A stretch of 64,000 nucleotides of DNA from Arthrobacter sp. StoSoilB20. GTDB taxonomy: Bacteria > Actinomycetota > Actinomycetes > Actinomycetales > Micrococcaceae. The position numbers and the translations under genes are program-made. Positions 51,085 to 59,021 of this stretch are shown here, piece after piece; positions within the stretch are counted from its first letter, which is position 1; each line of letters opens with the position of its first letter. The notes beneath the pieces were generated by a model. The model was not told the DNA's origin and did no database searches. It saw only the letters and a list, made by a program, of their open reading frames with translations. Location: NCBI RefSeq assembly GCF_019977295.1, contig NZ_AP024651.1:310001-374000 (forward strand), read 5' to 3'.

Positions 51085-52500
51085 ATGCATGACATCAAGT
51101 GCCCGCACTGCGGACAGACATTTACTATCGACGAAGCCGGCTACGCCGACATCGCCAAGCAGGTTCGCGATGCTGAGTTCGAACAGCAGCTCAACGAACG
51201 GCTTGAACTGGCAGGGCAGGACAAGGCCACTGCTCTCGAGCTGGCGGAGGCGAAGTCCGCCAGCGAACGTCAGAAGATCGCGGCGGCCAAGGATGCTGAG
51301 ATCCAGGAACTGAAGTCAAAGCTCGACGCCGGTGAGGTTGCACAGAAGCTCGCCGTATCCGAGGCACTTGGTGCCGTCGAAAAGGAGCGCGATGGGCTGA
51401 TGAAGGAGCTCGAACAGGCGAAGCAGGATAAACAGGCATCAGTTGAACTGGCCGAAGCGAAGCTCGCTAACGAACTTCAGAAGACTGCATCGGAGAAAGA
51501 CTCCGCGATCCAGGACCTCAAGGCGAAGCTCGAAGCCATCGAAACCGCGCAGAAGCTTGAGATCTCCGAAGCAGTCAACACGGTCGAAAAGGAGCGGGAC
51601 AAGCTCGCAAGCAGCCTTGAACGGGCCGAGCTCGAGAAGCAGCTTGGTGAGAAGTCTCTGAAGGACAAGTACGAAACCCAGATCAAGGACCGTGAAGAAC
51701 AGATCGAGCGGCTGCGGGACCTGAAAGCGAAGCTGTCGACCAAGATGGTCGGAGAAACTCTTGAGCAGCACTGCGAGACCGAGTTCAACCGCATTCGTGC
51801 CACAGCCTTTCCCCTTGCCTATTTCGAGAAGGACAACGATGCTCGGGCCGGGAGCAAGGGTGATTACATCTTCCGCGACTCCGATAGTGCCGGAACTGAG
51901 ATTGTGTCGATCATGTTCGAGATGAAGAACGAGAACGACGGAACCGCGACAAAGCACAAGAACGAAGACTTCCTGAAAGAGCTGGATAAAGATCGCACGG
52001 AGAAGGGGTGCGAGTACGCCGTGTTGGTCTCTCTGCTCGAGCCTGACAGCGAGCTCTACAACACCGGGATCGTCGACGTTTCTCATCGCTATCCGAAGAT
52101 GTACGTCGTCCGGCCGCAGTTCTTCATCCAGTTGATCGCGCTGCTGCGGAATGCCGCGATGAATTCGCTCGAATACAAGACCGAACTTGCCATGGTCAAG
52201 GCGCAGAACTTGGACATCACGAATTTCGAACAGCAGATCAGCGATTTCAAGGATGCGTTCGGTCGGAACTGGAGGCTCGCCTCCGACGGTTTCGTGGAGG
52301 CGATCAAGCGCATCGACGAAGCGATCAAGGACCTGGAAAAGACGAAAGTGGCGCTGCAGAAGTCTGCCGACAACCTGAGGCGCGCGAACGCCAAAGCCGA
52401 CGATCTCACCATTAGGAAGCTCACGCGAGGCAACTCGACAATGACCACCAAATTTGCCGAGTTGAAGGCGGCGAAGACGGCAGGGTGGGACGTTAACTGA
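51085..52500 (+). CDS. DUF2130 domain protein, coiled-coil with PD-(D/E)XK-like core
   Basis: This 471-residue protein has an N-terminal CPHCGQ zinc knuckle, and residues about 25-225 form a long Lys/Glu/Ala-rich coiled coil with near-repeats (VELAEAKLANELQKTASEKD and LELAEAKSASERQKIAAAKD). A C-terminal DUF2130 domain includes GETLEQHCETEFNRIRA, KGDYIFRD and FEMKNE. The Asp in GDYIF and E-x-K in EMK match a PD-(D/E)XK nuclease arrangement, as in RmuC relatives. It diverges from the type I RM operon. A role in DNA processing or defence is an inference. Confidence 0.82.
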   Translation: MHDIKCPHCGQTFTIDEAGYADIAKQVRDAEFEQQLNERLELAGQDKATALELAEAKSASERQKIAAAKDAEIQELKSKLDAGEVAQKLAVSEALGAVEKERDGLMKELEQAKQDKQASVELAEAKLANELQKTASEKDSAIQDLKAKLEAIETAQKLEISEAVNTVEKERDKLASSLERAELEKQLGEKSLKDKYETQIKDREEQIERLRDLKAKLSTKMVGETLEQHCETEFNRIRATAFPLAYFEKDNDARAGSKGDYIFRDSDSAGTEIVSIMFEMKNENDGTATKHKNEDFLKELDKDRTEKGCEYAVLVSLLEPDSELYNTGIVDVSHRYPKMYVVRPQFFIQLIALLRNAAMNSLEYKTELAMVKAQNLDITNFEQQISDFKDAFGRNWRLASDGFVEAIKRIDEAIKDLEKTKVALQKSADNLRRANAKADDLTIRKLTRGNSTMTTKFAELKAAKTAGWDVN

Positions 52501-52596
52501 CGGGCCATTCACGGAGCCGCTGAACGTACTGCTTCCGCCGCAGATTCTAGAGACCGCACAGCAGCAATAGACTGACCGACACTTCCTGAGACAGCG

Positions 52597-52626
52597 AAGA
52601 CCGGCACCCGGTATGGTGTCGGCCTT
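52597..52626 (+). terminator. Possible terminator after the DUF2130 gene
   Basis: AAGACCGGCACC (52597-52608) pairs with GGTGTCGGCCTT (52615-52626), with one mismatch and one wobble, followed by TGCTGTCC. It is weak but well placed. Confidence 0.45.
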
Positions 52627-52676
52627 TGCTGTCCCTGCGTGGGCGGTTCTTTGGTCAAGGCTGACGGTTGGACGGG

Positions 52677-53456
52677 CTATGCTCGATGACCGATCACCAC
52701 GGTTGCATCCAGCTCTTCATCGGAGGCAAGCTCCACCCGCAGCCCGGCCCCGCCAAGGATCCGGGCCGTCCCGGGCGCCTGGTGCCGGGAGGTTTCCATC
52801 ACCAGAAACCCGCCCGGCCTAAGCCACCCGGCCGCCCCCAGCGCAACCCGCCGCTGGACCGCCAGGCCGTCAGTCCCGCCGTCGAGCGCTAACCGCGGCT
52901 CATGGACCCGCGCCTCCTGCGGCATCATCCCGATGGCCCTGGTAGGAACATACGGTGCGTTGGCGAGCAGAACGTCCACTGTCCCGCGCAGCTCAGCCGG
53001 GAGCGCCGCGTACAAGTCCCCGTGATGGACGGTCCCACCACGGGGTTCGATGTTCAGGCGCGCGCAATGGACAGCGTCGGGATCGATGTCCGCCGCATGC
53101 AAGCGGCAATTCCCCAGCTGATCGCTCACTGCCGCACCCAGCGCTCCGGAACCACAGCAAAGATCAACGACGACGGCACCCGGCTTGGCGAGCATGGCCG
53201 CCTTGCGCACCAGGAACTCCGTGCGGCGCCGTGGCACGAACACACCAGGCCGGACCGCCATGCGGGTCCCGCAGAAATCCGCCCAACCAACGATGTGCTC
53301 CAAGGGCTGCCCCTTGACCCGTCGTTCCACCAGGCGGTTGAGCTCGTCAGGATGGTTGGCGGCCCCGAGGAGCACCTTAGCTTCGTCTTCTGCGAAAACG
53401 CATCCCGCAGCGCGAAGGGTGGCGGCAACGTCGGATCCCCGGGTCATGAAGGCCAT
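52677..53456 (-). CDS. PrmC-related protein N5-glutamine methyltransferase-like
   Basis: This 259-residue class I methyltransferase has VVDLCCGSGALGAAV (SAM motif I) and LLANAPYVPTRAIGMMP. The motif is NAPY rather than NPPY, as in the PrmC-related group (TIGR03704-type annotation). The N-terminal FCGTRMAVRPGVFVPRRRTEFLV matches PrmC-like proteins. PrmC modifies the GGQ glutamine of release factors; whether this paralogue does so is unknown. ATG 53456 is used; TTG 53465 and ATG 53447 are alternatives, and none has a strong ribosome site. Confidence 0.78.
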   Translation of the reverse strand: MAFMTRGSDVAATLRAAGCVFAEDEAKVLLGAANHPDELNRLVERRVKGQPLEHIVGWADFCGTRMAVRPGVFVPRRRTEFLVRKAAMLAKPGAVVVDLCCGSGALGAAVSDQLGNCRLHAADIDPDAVHCARLNIEPRGGTVHHGDLYAALPAELRGTVDVLLANAPYVPTRAIGMMPQEARVHEPRLALDGGTDGLAVQRRVALGAAGWLRPGGFLVMETSRHQAPGTARILGGAGLRVELASDEELDATVVIGHRA

Positions 53457-53685
53457 GCTAGCCAAGGGGTTCCCAAACTTCCCGGTTCTTGGTTAGGGTA
53501 TGAGGCATGGGAACACTGATTTTTGAGTAGACCGGCCTTTGCCTCACGGCACTGCCCGAGTTTCACCTGACAAAAATCCACGCCTGTTGAGGCCCTGCCT
53601 CCATGCCGTTCCCGAATGCCTTTCCAGAACCGCAACGTCATGGGATACGTGTCTCTTCAGGACTCACACTTCAAGGAGTCCACAT

Positions 53686-53919
53686 ATGACTGCCAACCCT
53701 TCCGAAAACAACACCCCCGAGACCCCGGCACAGGAGCCCGCAGCCAATGCCCCGGCTTCCGGCGGTATCAAATCCAAGCTGACCGACGCCCAGAAGGCCA
53801 TGCTGGCCAGCAAGTCCGGAGGCGGTGCGCCGGCTGGCTGGCAAAGCACCGGCAAGGGACACAAGCCCACGTCCGCCAGCGGCAAGCAGGCCAAGACCGA
53901 GAAGAAGGTCCGCTGGTAA
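53686..53919 (+). CDS. Small Lys/Ala-rich hypothetical protein
   Basis: This 77-residue protein begins at ATG 53686 after AAGGAG (53673-53678). The product is low-complexity: MTANPSENNTPETPAQEP, then SKLTDAQKAMLASKSGG and a basic tail ending KKVRW. It looks disordered. No family is recognised. It starts with the same MTAN as the next small gene. It lies 67 nt before a set of three 18-bp repeats. Confidence 0.7.
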   Translation: MTANPSENNTPETPAQEPAANAPASGGIKSKLTDAQKAMLASKSGGGAPAGWQSTGKGHKPTSASGKQAKTEKKVRW

Positions 53920-53927
53920 ACGCGGCG

Positions 53928-53981
53928 GACAGGCACACAGGAAAAGACAGGCACACAAGAAAAGACAGGCACACTGGAAAG
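53928..53981 (+). repeat. Three tandem 18-bp repeats
   Basis: GACAGGCACACAGGAAAA is repeated at 53928, 53946 and 53964 with one or two changes in later copies. The array lies directly before the ribosome site and start of the next small gene. Confidence 0.85.
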
Positions 53982-53989
53982 GAAGAACC

Positions 53990-54250
53990 ATGACTGCGAA
54001 TCACGAGTCTGAGCGCATCAATCCTGAGGTTGCAAGCCACTTGGTGGAGTCCATGGGAATGGCGCCGATGCCCGAGCCGACAACCATCGCCGTCGCACTG
54101 GGCGGAGACCAGACTAAACAGTGGCCGGACGGCAACGGCAAACGCCGCCACCCGAAGGACCGCGACCAAGCCCACGGCCGCATGGGCCAGGGCGCAGCTG
54201 TAACGGCGATCCACAGGACCAGCCGCCCACAGCTGCCGCACTCGTCCTGA
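53990..54250 (+). CDS. Small hypothetical protein
   Basis: This 86-residue product starts at ATG 53990, preceded by GGAAAGGAAG. It begins MTANHESERINPEVASHL and has MGMAPMPEPTTIAVALGG, then a Lys/Arg/His-rich C-terminal part. There is no clear homologous family or membrane segment. It is downstream of 53686-53919 and may be cotranscribed. Confidence 0.55.
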   Translation: MTANHESERINPEVASHLVESMGMAPMPEPTTIAVALGGDQTKQWPDGNGKRRHPKDRDQAHGRMGQGAAVTAIHRTSRPQLPHSS

Positions 54251-54272
54251 CAACACCCGCACCACCCCGCGT

Positions 54273-54350
54273 AGCCAGCCCAACTGAGTGACAGTAAACG
54301 TCCCATTGAACCCTCAATGGAGCGTTATCTGTTACTCAGTTGGGCTGGCT
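54273..54350. terminator. Large 78-nt hairpin at the end of ligD
   Basis: AGCCAGCCCAACTGAGT (54273-54289) is perfectly complementary to 54334-54350. Inside it, ACAGTAAACG and CCATTGA pair imperfectly with CGTTATCTGT and TCAATGG. The ligD stop (TGA on the minus strand) lies within the right arm. The size suggests a mobile or repeated palindromic element used as a terminator. Confidence 0.7.
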
Positions 54351-57029
54351 TACGTCGTTGGGGGACTTGTCCGGACGCCACCCCCGCCACACGGGATGGC
54401 GCAACCGGCCGGGGCCCGTCCATTCCCCGAAAGTCACTTCGGCCACCAGCTCAGGGGAGACCCACCGGGCTCCCGCAGCGTCCTCCCTCGGAATATCCGC
54501 GAACGGGGAATCCGCTACCACCAGGGGCTCCAATTGCTCCATGACCTCGCGGAGTTGCCAGTCCTTGAAGCCGGTACCGACCCTGCCCACATAGTGCAGC
54601 TTGTTGCCGTCCGGGATGCCCAGCAACAAGGAACCGAACGTCCCGCTCCGCGCCCCGGCGCCTGGACGCCAACCACCCACCACCACTTCCTGGCTCTGCT
54701 CCAGCTTGAGCTTGAGCCAGGACCTGCTGCGTCGGCCAATGACGTAGCGGCTGTCGGCCTTCTTCGCCATGACACCTTCCAGGCCGAGCTCGGCAGCGCT
54801 GGCCATGAGGTCCTCCACATCGTGGTCCAACACCGCTGACAAGTGCAGGGGGCAACCTTTGCGCAGGCGCTTCGCAAAGCCGGAGAGCTTCTGGTGGCGC
54901 TCGCTGAACGGCAGCCCGCTCAGGTCCATGCCGGCGTCGTAAAGCAGGTCAAAGAGCATGAGCTGCACCGGGACCGATGCCTGTGCGCGCTTTATGTCGG
55001 CCGACTTGACCAGGTTCATCCGGGCCTGGAGCCGGCCAAAGTCGGGGCGGGACCCCTTGCCCAGGGCCACGATCTCTCCGTCGGCCACGAAGTCGCCGTC
55101 TGGCCAGCACGCACGGTCCGTCAGTTCAGGGTACGTGGCGGAGAGGTCATTTCCGTTGCGGCTCATGAGGCGGATCCTGCCTTCGGTGCCGGTGATGATC
55201 GCCCGGATCCCGTCCCATTTCAGTTCATACAGCCAGTCGTCGCCACGGAGATCAGCGGTGGTCCCGGAAGTGGCCAGCATGGGGCTGTAATTCGGCATGG
55301 GTTGGGGAGCGGCAGGCGCGGTTACAGAGGGCTGTGACCCGGACTTCGGCGCAGTATTTGAGGACGCCCGCCGACCCCCGGGCTGCTCTTTCATCAGATG
55401 GATAAGCCAGTTCTGGCCCGTATTGATCAGCGCAAACCGCTTGGTTCCGCCCAAGCCCCCGCCTGGTTCGCCCGTGAGGGTGGCGATGACTTCCTTGCCG
55501 TCGCGCCACTTCTCACACGTGTACTCACCGCGGTCCCAGATGGTCATGGTCCCTGCACCGTATTCACCCTTGGGAATGACGCCCGCAAAATTTGCGTATT
55601 CCATGGGGTGGTCCTCGGTGTGCACCGCCAGATTGTTGCGGTCCGGTGTTTCCGGGACGCCGCGGGGAAGCGCCCATGACGCCAGCACTCCGCCGTGCTC
55701 CAGGCGCAGGTCCAGGTGGTACCGGCGGGCGTGGTGCTCCTGGATGACGAAGATGCCGCCGGGCGGCGGAGGGTCGCCGGGCTTCGGCTGATCGGAGGAG
55801 GAGCTTCCGGATCGGGACGCTCCAGAACCAGCAGCCGACGACGACGGAAACGGCTCCGGGGTCTTCTGCGGATCGCGCATCCCGACATACTTGGCGAGAC
55901 GGTTCTCCACCGTCACCACACGCTCGCGGTTGGTGTTGGAAGCGTTGGTGCCCGAACCGTTGGTGCTGGAGCCGTTGGTGCTGGAGCCGTTGGTGCCGGA
56001 ACCGTTAGTGCCCGAACCGTTGGTGCTGGAGCCGTTGGTGCCCGAACCGCTGGTGCCCGAACCGCTGGTGCCCGAACCGCTCAAAGCCGCCGCGGCGCCG
56101 TCGTCGTCATTGTCGTCCTCACCGTGGGGCGGCAGGTGCCGGTCCGAGATGGGCGCGAAATGGTCTTTGCCCGTCCTGACCCGCTTCATCACCGCCTGGA
56201 AGTCCAAGTGGTCCAAGGAAGCGGAAGCGAGCTCCCTCCAGGTGCGCGGGGCGGCCACTGTGGGGTGTGCCTTGCCCCTGAGCGAGTAGGGGACGATCGT
56301 GGTTTTGTTACCGCTGTTCTGGCTCCAGTCCACCAGCACCTTGCCGTGGCGCAGGGACTTCTTCATATCGCTCACCACCAAATCGGGATGGTCCGATTCC
56401 AAGGCGCGGGCCAGTTCGTGAGCGAAGGCCGAAACTTGTTCGGACTTCAGGGTTCCATCCAGGCCCGTGTAAAGGTGTATGCCTTTGCTGCCGCTGGTCA
56501 CCGGGACGGGGTCCATGCCCATGTCCTGGAGGATGGAGCGGGCAAGTTTGGCAACCTCGACGCACTCGGGCAGCCCTGCCCCTGGCCCGGGGTCAAGGTC
56601 AAGGACAAAGCGGTCGGGGCGGAGGGGCTTGCCGGAGGGGTCGACTTGCCACTGCGGAACATGGATTTCCAGCGAGGCGATCTGGGCCATCCACGTGAGC
56701 GTGGCCAGGTTGTTCACCATGGGGTAAACGTTGACGTGGTCCGAATGCTGGATGGCCGCCCGGGGAATCCAGCGGGGCGCGGAGTCCTCGAGATTCTTTT
56801 GGAAGAAGACCTGCCCGGGATTTTCGGCGGTGCCCACCCCATTGACCCAGCGTTTGCGGGTGACGGGCCGGTTGGCAGCGGCGGGGATGAGGAAGGGCGC
56901 CACGGCGGCGTAGTACTCCAGCACTTCGGCCTTGGTGGTGCCGGTTTCCGGGTAGATGATTTTTCCCAGGTTGGTGAGCGTGAGTTCGTGGCCTTCCACG
57001 TTCACGCGCTCCTGTTGCTTGCCTGCCAC
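54336..57029 (-). CDS. ligD: Multifunctional ATP-dependent DNA ligase LigD (Pol-PE-Lig)
   Basis: This 897-residue protein has an N-terminal primase/polymerase domain (DLDPGPGAGLPECVEVA, SGSKGIHLYTGLDG). A long Gly/Ser/Thr/Asn linker follows at roughly residues 315-365. Next is a phosphoesterase domain (FVIQEHHARRYHLDLRLEHG, HPMEYANFAGVIPKGEYGAG). The C-terminal ligase has the KWDGIRA adenylation lysine (LYELKWDGIRAI) and a VYDLL-like FDLLYDAG stretch. LigD fills and seals double-strand breaks in non-homologous end joining. It is divergent from Ku. Confidence 0.95.
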   Translation of the reverse strand: MAGKQQERVNVEGHELTLTNLGKIIYPETGTTKAEVLEYYAAVAPFLIPAAANRPVTRKRWVNGVGTAENPGQVFFQKNLEDSAPRWIPRAAIQHSDHVNVYPMVNNLATLTWMAQIASLEIHVPQWQVDPSGKPLRPDRFVLDLDPGPGAGLPECVEVAKLARSILQDMGMDPVPVTSGSKGIHLYTGLDGTLKSEQVSAFAHELARALESDHPDLVVSDMKKSLRHGKVLVDWSQNSGNKTTIVPYSLRGKAHPTVAAPRTWRELASASLDHLDFQAVMKRVRTGKDHFAPISDRHLPPHGEDDNDDDGAAAALSGSGTSGSGTSGSGTNGSSTNGSGTNGSGTNGSSTNGSSTNGSGTNASNTNRERVVTVENRLAKYVGMRDPQKTPEPFPSSSAAGSGASRSGSSSSDQPKPGDPPPPGGIFVIQEHHARRYHLDLRLEHGGVLASWALPRGVPETPDRNNLAVHTEDHPMEYANFAGVIPKGEYGAGTMTIWDRGEYTCEKWRDGKEVIATLTGEPGGGLGGTKRFALINTGQNWLIHLMKEQPGGRRASSNTAPKSGSQPSVTAPAAPQPMPNYSPMLATSGTTADLRGDDWLYELKWDGIRAIITGTEGRIRLMSRNGNDLSATYPELTDRACWPDGDFVADGEIVALGKGSRPDFGRLQARMNLVKSADIKRAQASVPVQLMLFDLLYDAGMDLSGLPFSERHQKLSGFAKRLRKGCPLHLSAVLDHDVEDLMASAAELGLEGVMAKKADSRYVIGRRSRSWLKLKLEQSQEVVVGGWRPGAGARSGTFGSLLLGIPDGNKLHYVGRVGTGFKDWQLREVMEQLEPLVVADSPFADIPREDAAGARWVSPELVAEVTFGEWTGPGRLRHPVWRGWRPDKSPNDVSQPN
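55937..56083 (-). repeat. Tandem 15-bp repeat encoding the LigD linker
   Basis: About ten 15-bp units of the GAACCGTTGGTGCCC kind (plus-strand reading) encode (GSGTN/S)n between the polymerase and phosphoesterase domains. Copy number could change by replication slippage without frameshift. Confidence 0.85.
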
Positions 57030-57067
57030 CTCTTCTCCTCTGCTGTGTTGTGCTGTTGACTGGGTGC

Positions 57068-57934
57068 ATGAGGGCCATATGGAAGGGATCTATCGCGTTC
57101 GGTCTGGTCAACGTACCAGTGAAGCTCTACAGTGCCACGGAGGATCACGATATAAGCCTGCACCAAGTCCACAATAAGGACGGCGGGCGCATTCGGTACC
57201 AGCGGAAATGCGAAATTTGCGGCGAAGTAGTGGCCTACGAGGATATTGACAAGGCCTACGAAGAAGAGGGCCGCACGGTGGTTTTGACCTCCACCGAATT
57301 GAAGTCGTTGCCGGAGGAGAACAGCCGGGAAATCGAGGTGGTGGAGTTTATCCCCGCCGAGCAGCTGGACCCCATCATGTATGAGCGCAGTTATTTCCTG
57401 GAACCGGATTCCAAATCGCCCAAGGCCTATATGTTGCTGCGGCAAACCTTGGAGGACACGGACAGGATCGCAATCGTCCAGTACGCGCTTCGGCAGAAAA
57501 CGCGGTTGGGTGCACTGCGCGTGCGGGGCGACGTCCTCTTGCTGCAGGCATTGCTGTGGGGCGACGAGGTCCGTGAAGCCAAGTTCCCGTCGTTGGAGAC
57601 CGACATCAAGATCTCGGACAAGGAACTGGAGATGTCCTCGGCCCTGGTGGAATCCATGGCTCATGACTTTGATCCCGATGAGTACACCGATGACTACCAG
57701 GTCCAGTTGAAGACGCTGATCGAGGCCAAGCTGGAAAAGGGCGAGGCCCTGGATACCGAGGCCACCTTCGGTGCCGTGGAAGGCGAAGGGGAGGGTGGCG
57801 ACGTCATCGACCTCATGGAGGCACTGAAGCGCAGCCTGGACAAGAAACGCGGCAAGGAAAAAGCGGACGACGACGCCGCTGCCGCCGGCAAAACCGCCAC
57901 CAAACCAAAGGCGCGGGCCAAGAAAAAGGCGTGA
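57068..57934 (+). CDS. ku: Ku protein
   Basis: This 288-residue bacterial Ku starts at ATG 57068 (MRAIWKGSIAFGLVNVPVKL). Core motifs include YQRKCEICGEVV, IMYERSYFLEPD and LRQTLEDTDRIAIVQYALR. The C-terminal tail is rich in Lys and Ala, a form often linked to DNA binding. Ku caps DNA ends and recruits LigD, encoded divergently 38 nt away. The pair forms the two-component end-joining system known in mycobacteria and other actinobacteria. Confidence 0.95.
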   Translation: MRAIWKGSIAFGLVNVPVKLYSATEDHDISLHQVHNKDGGRIRYQRKCEICGEVVAYEDIDKAYEEEGRTVVLTSTELKSLPEENSREIEVVEFIPAEQLDPIMYERSYFLEPDSKSPKAYMLLRQTLEDTDRIAIVQYALRQKTRLGALRVRGDVLLLQALLWGDEVREAKFPSLETDIKISDKELEMSSALVESMAHDFDPDEYTDDYQVQLKTLIEAKLEKGEALDTEATFGAVEGEGEGGDVIDLMEALKRSLDKKRGKEKADDDAAAAGKTATKPKARAKKKA

Positions 57935-57970
57935 ACCGGCGTCGTAAATAAACCCATCAAGATCCCAAAA

Positions 57971-58001
57971 AGCAGCGGCCGCGGTGCGAGCGGCCGCTGC
58001 T
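57971..58001. terminator. Bidirectional terminator between convergent genes
   Basis: AGCAGCGGCCGC (57971-57982) pairs with GCGGCCGCTGCT (57990-58001), perfect 12 bp with A-rich and T-rich flanks. Confidence 0.9.
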
Positions 58002-58013
58002 TCTTAACCGCTG

Positions 58014-58280
58014 TCAGTGATTTCTCAGCATGGAGATAAGCTCGGATTTCTTCTTGTCGGAATAGCCTTTGAGGCCTAATTCCTTGGCGCGGGACTTCAG
58101 TTTGTCCACCGTCCAGTCATCGTAATCACCGGACTTTCCACCCTTGCTTCCTACTTCCTTGCGGCCCTTGGCAGCAGCGGCATTGGAGACGCGGGCAGCT
58201 TTCTCCTTGGAGGCGCCATCCTCGCGGAGCTCTTCATAAAGTTCCGGGTCTTTCAAACTGGAGTTTTTCTTTCCTGGCAT
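58014..58280 (-). CDS. Small basic protein, Rho-N/SAP-like (DUF7218-type)
   Basis: This 88-residue protein starts MPGKKNSSLKDPELYEELR. The middle is Lys/Ala/Gly-rich (AARVSNAAAAKGRKEVG). The C-terminal 35 residues (WTVDKLKSRAKELGLKG, KSELISMLRNH) form a SAP/Rho-N-like helix pair that often binds nucleic acid. Its location among Ku, LigD and Dps fits a DNA-associated role, but function is not known. Confidence 0.82.
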   Translation of the reverse strand: MPGKKNSSLKDPELYEELREDGASKEKAARVSNAAAAKGRKEVGSKGGKSGDYDDWTVDKLKSRAKELGLKGYSDKKKSELISMLRNH

Positions 58281-58304
58281 GATGCATTCCTTTCTCGGAT
58301 GTGG

Positions 58305-59021
58305 CTAGGCGCCCGTCTCATAGTGGGGCTCTGCAACAGGCTTTGACTCGGGTGAACCCCGCTCCCGGAGGTATACGGAGGCACCCACCAGAACGGCTAC
58401 GGCAAGGAATTCGCTTTGCCAGTTCTGGAAGGACTCAAACCAGAACTGGCTGGAACCCATGTACTCCCAGGTGGAGACCTCGGGAAGGCCGTGGCTGCGC
58501 TGTTCGTCGTTGTAGGCGGCCGTACCGCCGAATGCGTGCAAGGTGAACGAGAGCAGGAAAAGCAGGCCGAGGAGGCCGGAAAGCGAGTGCTCGTAGACCT
58601 TCAGGACCCAGCCGCCCCGGCGCACCGGCCAAGGGGTCTTTGCGGTCATTTTGGCGTCACGGGGGTCCTCATCCTGGGGCGCGTCCTTATCCACAGGCTT
58701 CGACTCCGACGATCCCCTTTGGAACAGGAATACCGTCAGGACCACGTACATGGCCATTTGAAGGAACTCCGACTCCCAGTTCTCGAAGACGGCTTCCCAG
58801 AAGCTTCCCGAAGTCAGGAAATCGGTCAGGCCCGTTGCCGGTTCACCATGCGCTTGCTGTTCTTCGCTGTATTTGGCGGCCCCTGAAAGGATCATGCCGC
58901 CGAGGAAAAAGACGAACAGGCCCGCATTGACCAGCAGCAGGCCGTGGTCTTTGACCCAATTGCGCTTTTGGGCCTTGCCGGATGTCTGTTCGTGTTGGGC
59001 AGGTCGCAGCATCTTTTTCAC
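58305..59021 (-). CDS. DUF6766-like membrane protein with duplicated halves
   Basis: This 238-residue protein has four transmembrane helices. The two halves are homologous: KYSEEQQAHGEPATG, FWEAVFENWESEFLQMA and ERGSSESKPV-type segment QRGSSESKPV match AYNDEQRSHGLPEVS, FWFESFQNWQSEFLAVA and ERGSPESKPV. It is an internal duplication. The start is GTG 59021, overlapping the upstream gene stop (GTGA). Function is unknown. Confidence 0.8.
   Translation of the reverse strand: MKKMLRPAQHEQTSGKAQKRNWVKDHGLLLVNAGLFVFFLGGMILSGAAKYSEEQQAHGEPATGLTDFLTSGSFWEAVFENWESEFLQMAMYVVLTVFLFQRGSSESKPVDKDAPQDEDPRDAKMTAKTPWPVRRGGWVLKVYEHSLSGLLGLLFLLSFTLHAFGGTAAYNDEQRSHGLPEVSTWEYMGSSQFWFESFQNWQSEFLAVAVLVGASVYLRERGSPESKPVAEPHYETGA

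Noticed and set aside
42555..52500. A BREX, DISARM or Pgl phage-defence island
   Set aside because: Only type I RM core genes, the degenerate methylase and DUF2130 are present; PglZ, BrxC, DrmAB and similar genes are missing.
55695..57059. A 454-codon plus-strand frame opposite ligD
   Set aside because: It is antisense to a clear Pol-PE-Lig LigD with all domain motifs; the antisense product is low-complexity and unlike any family.
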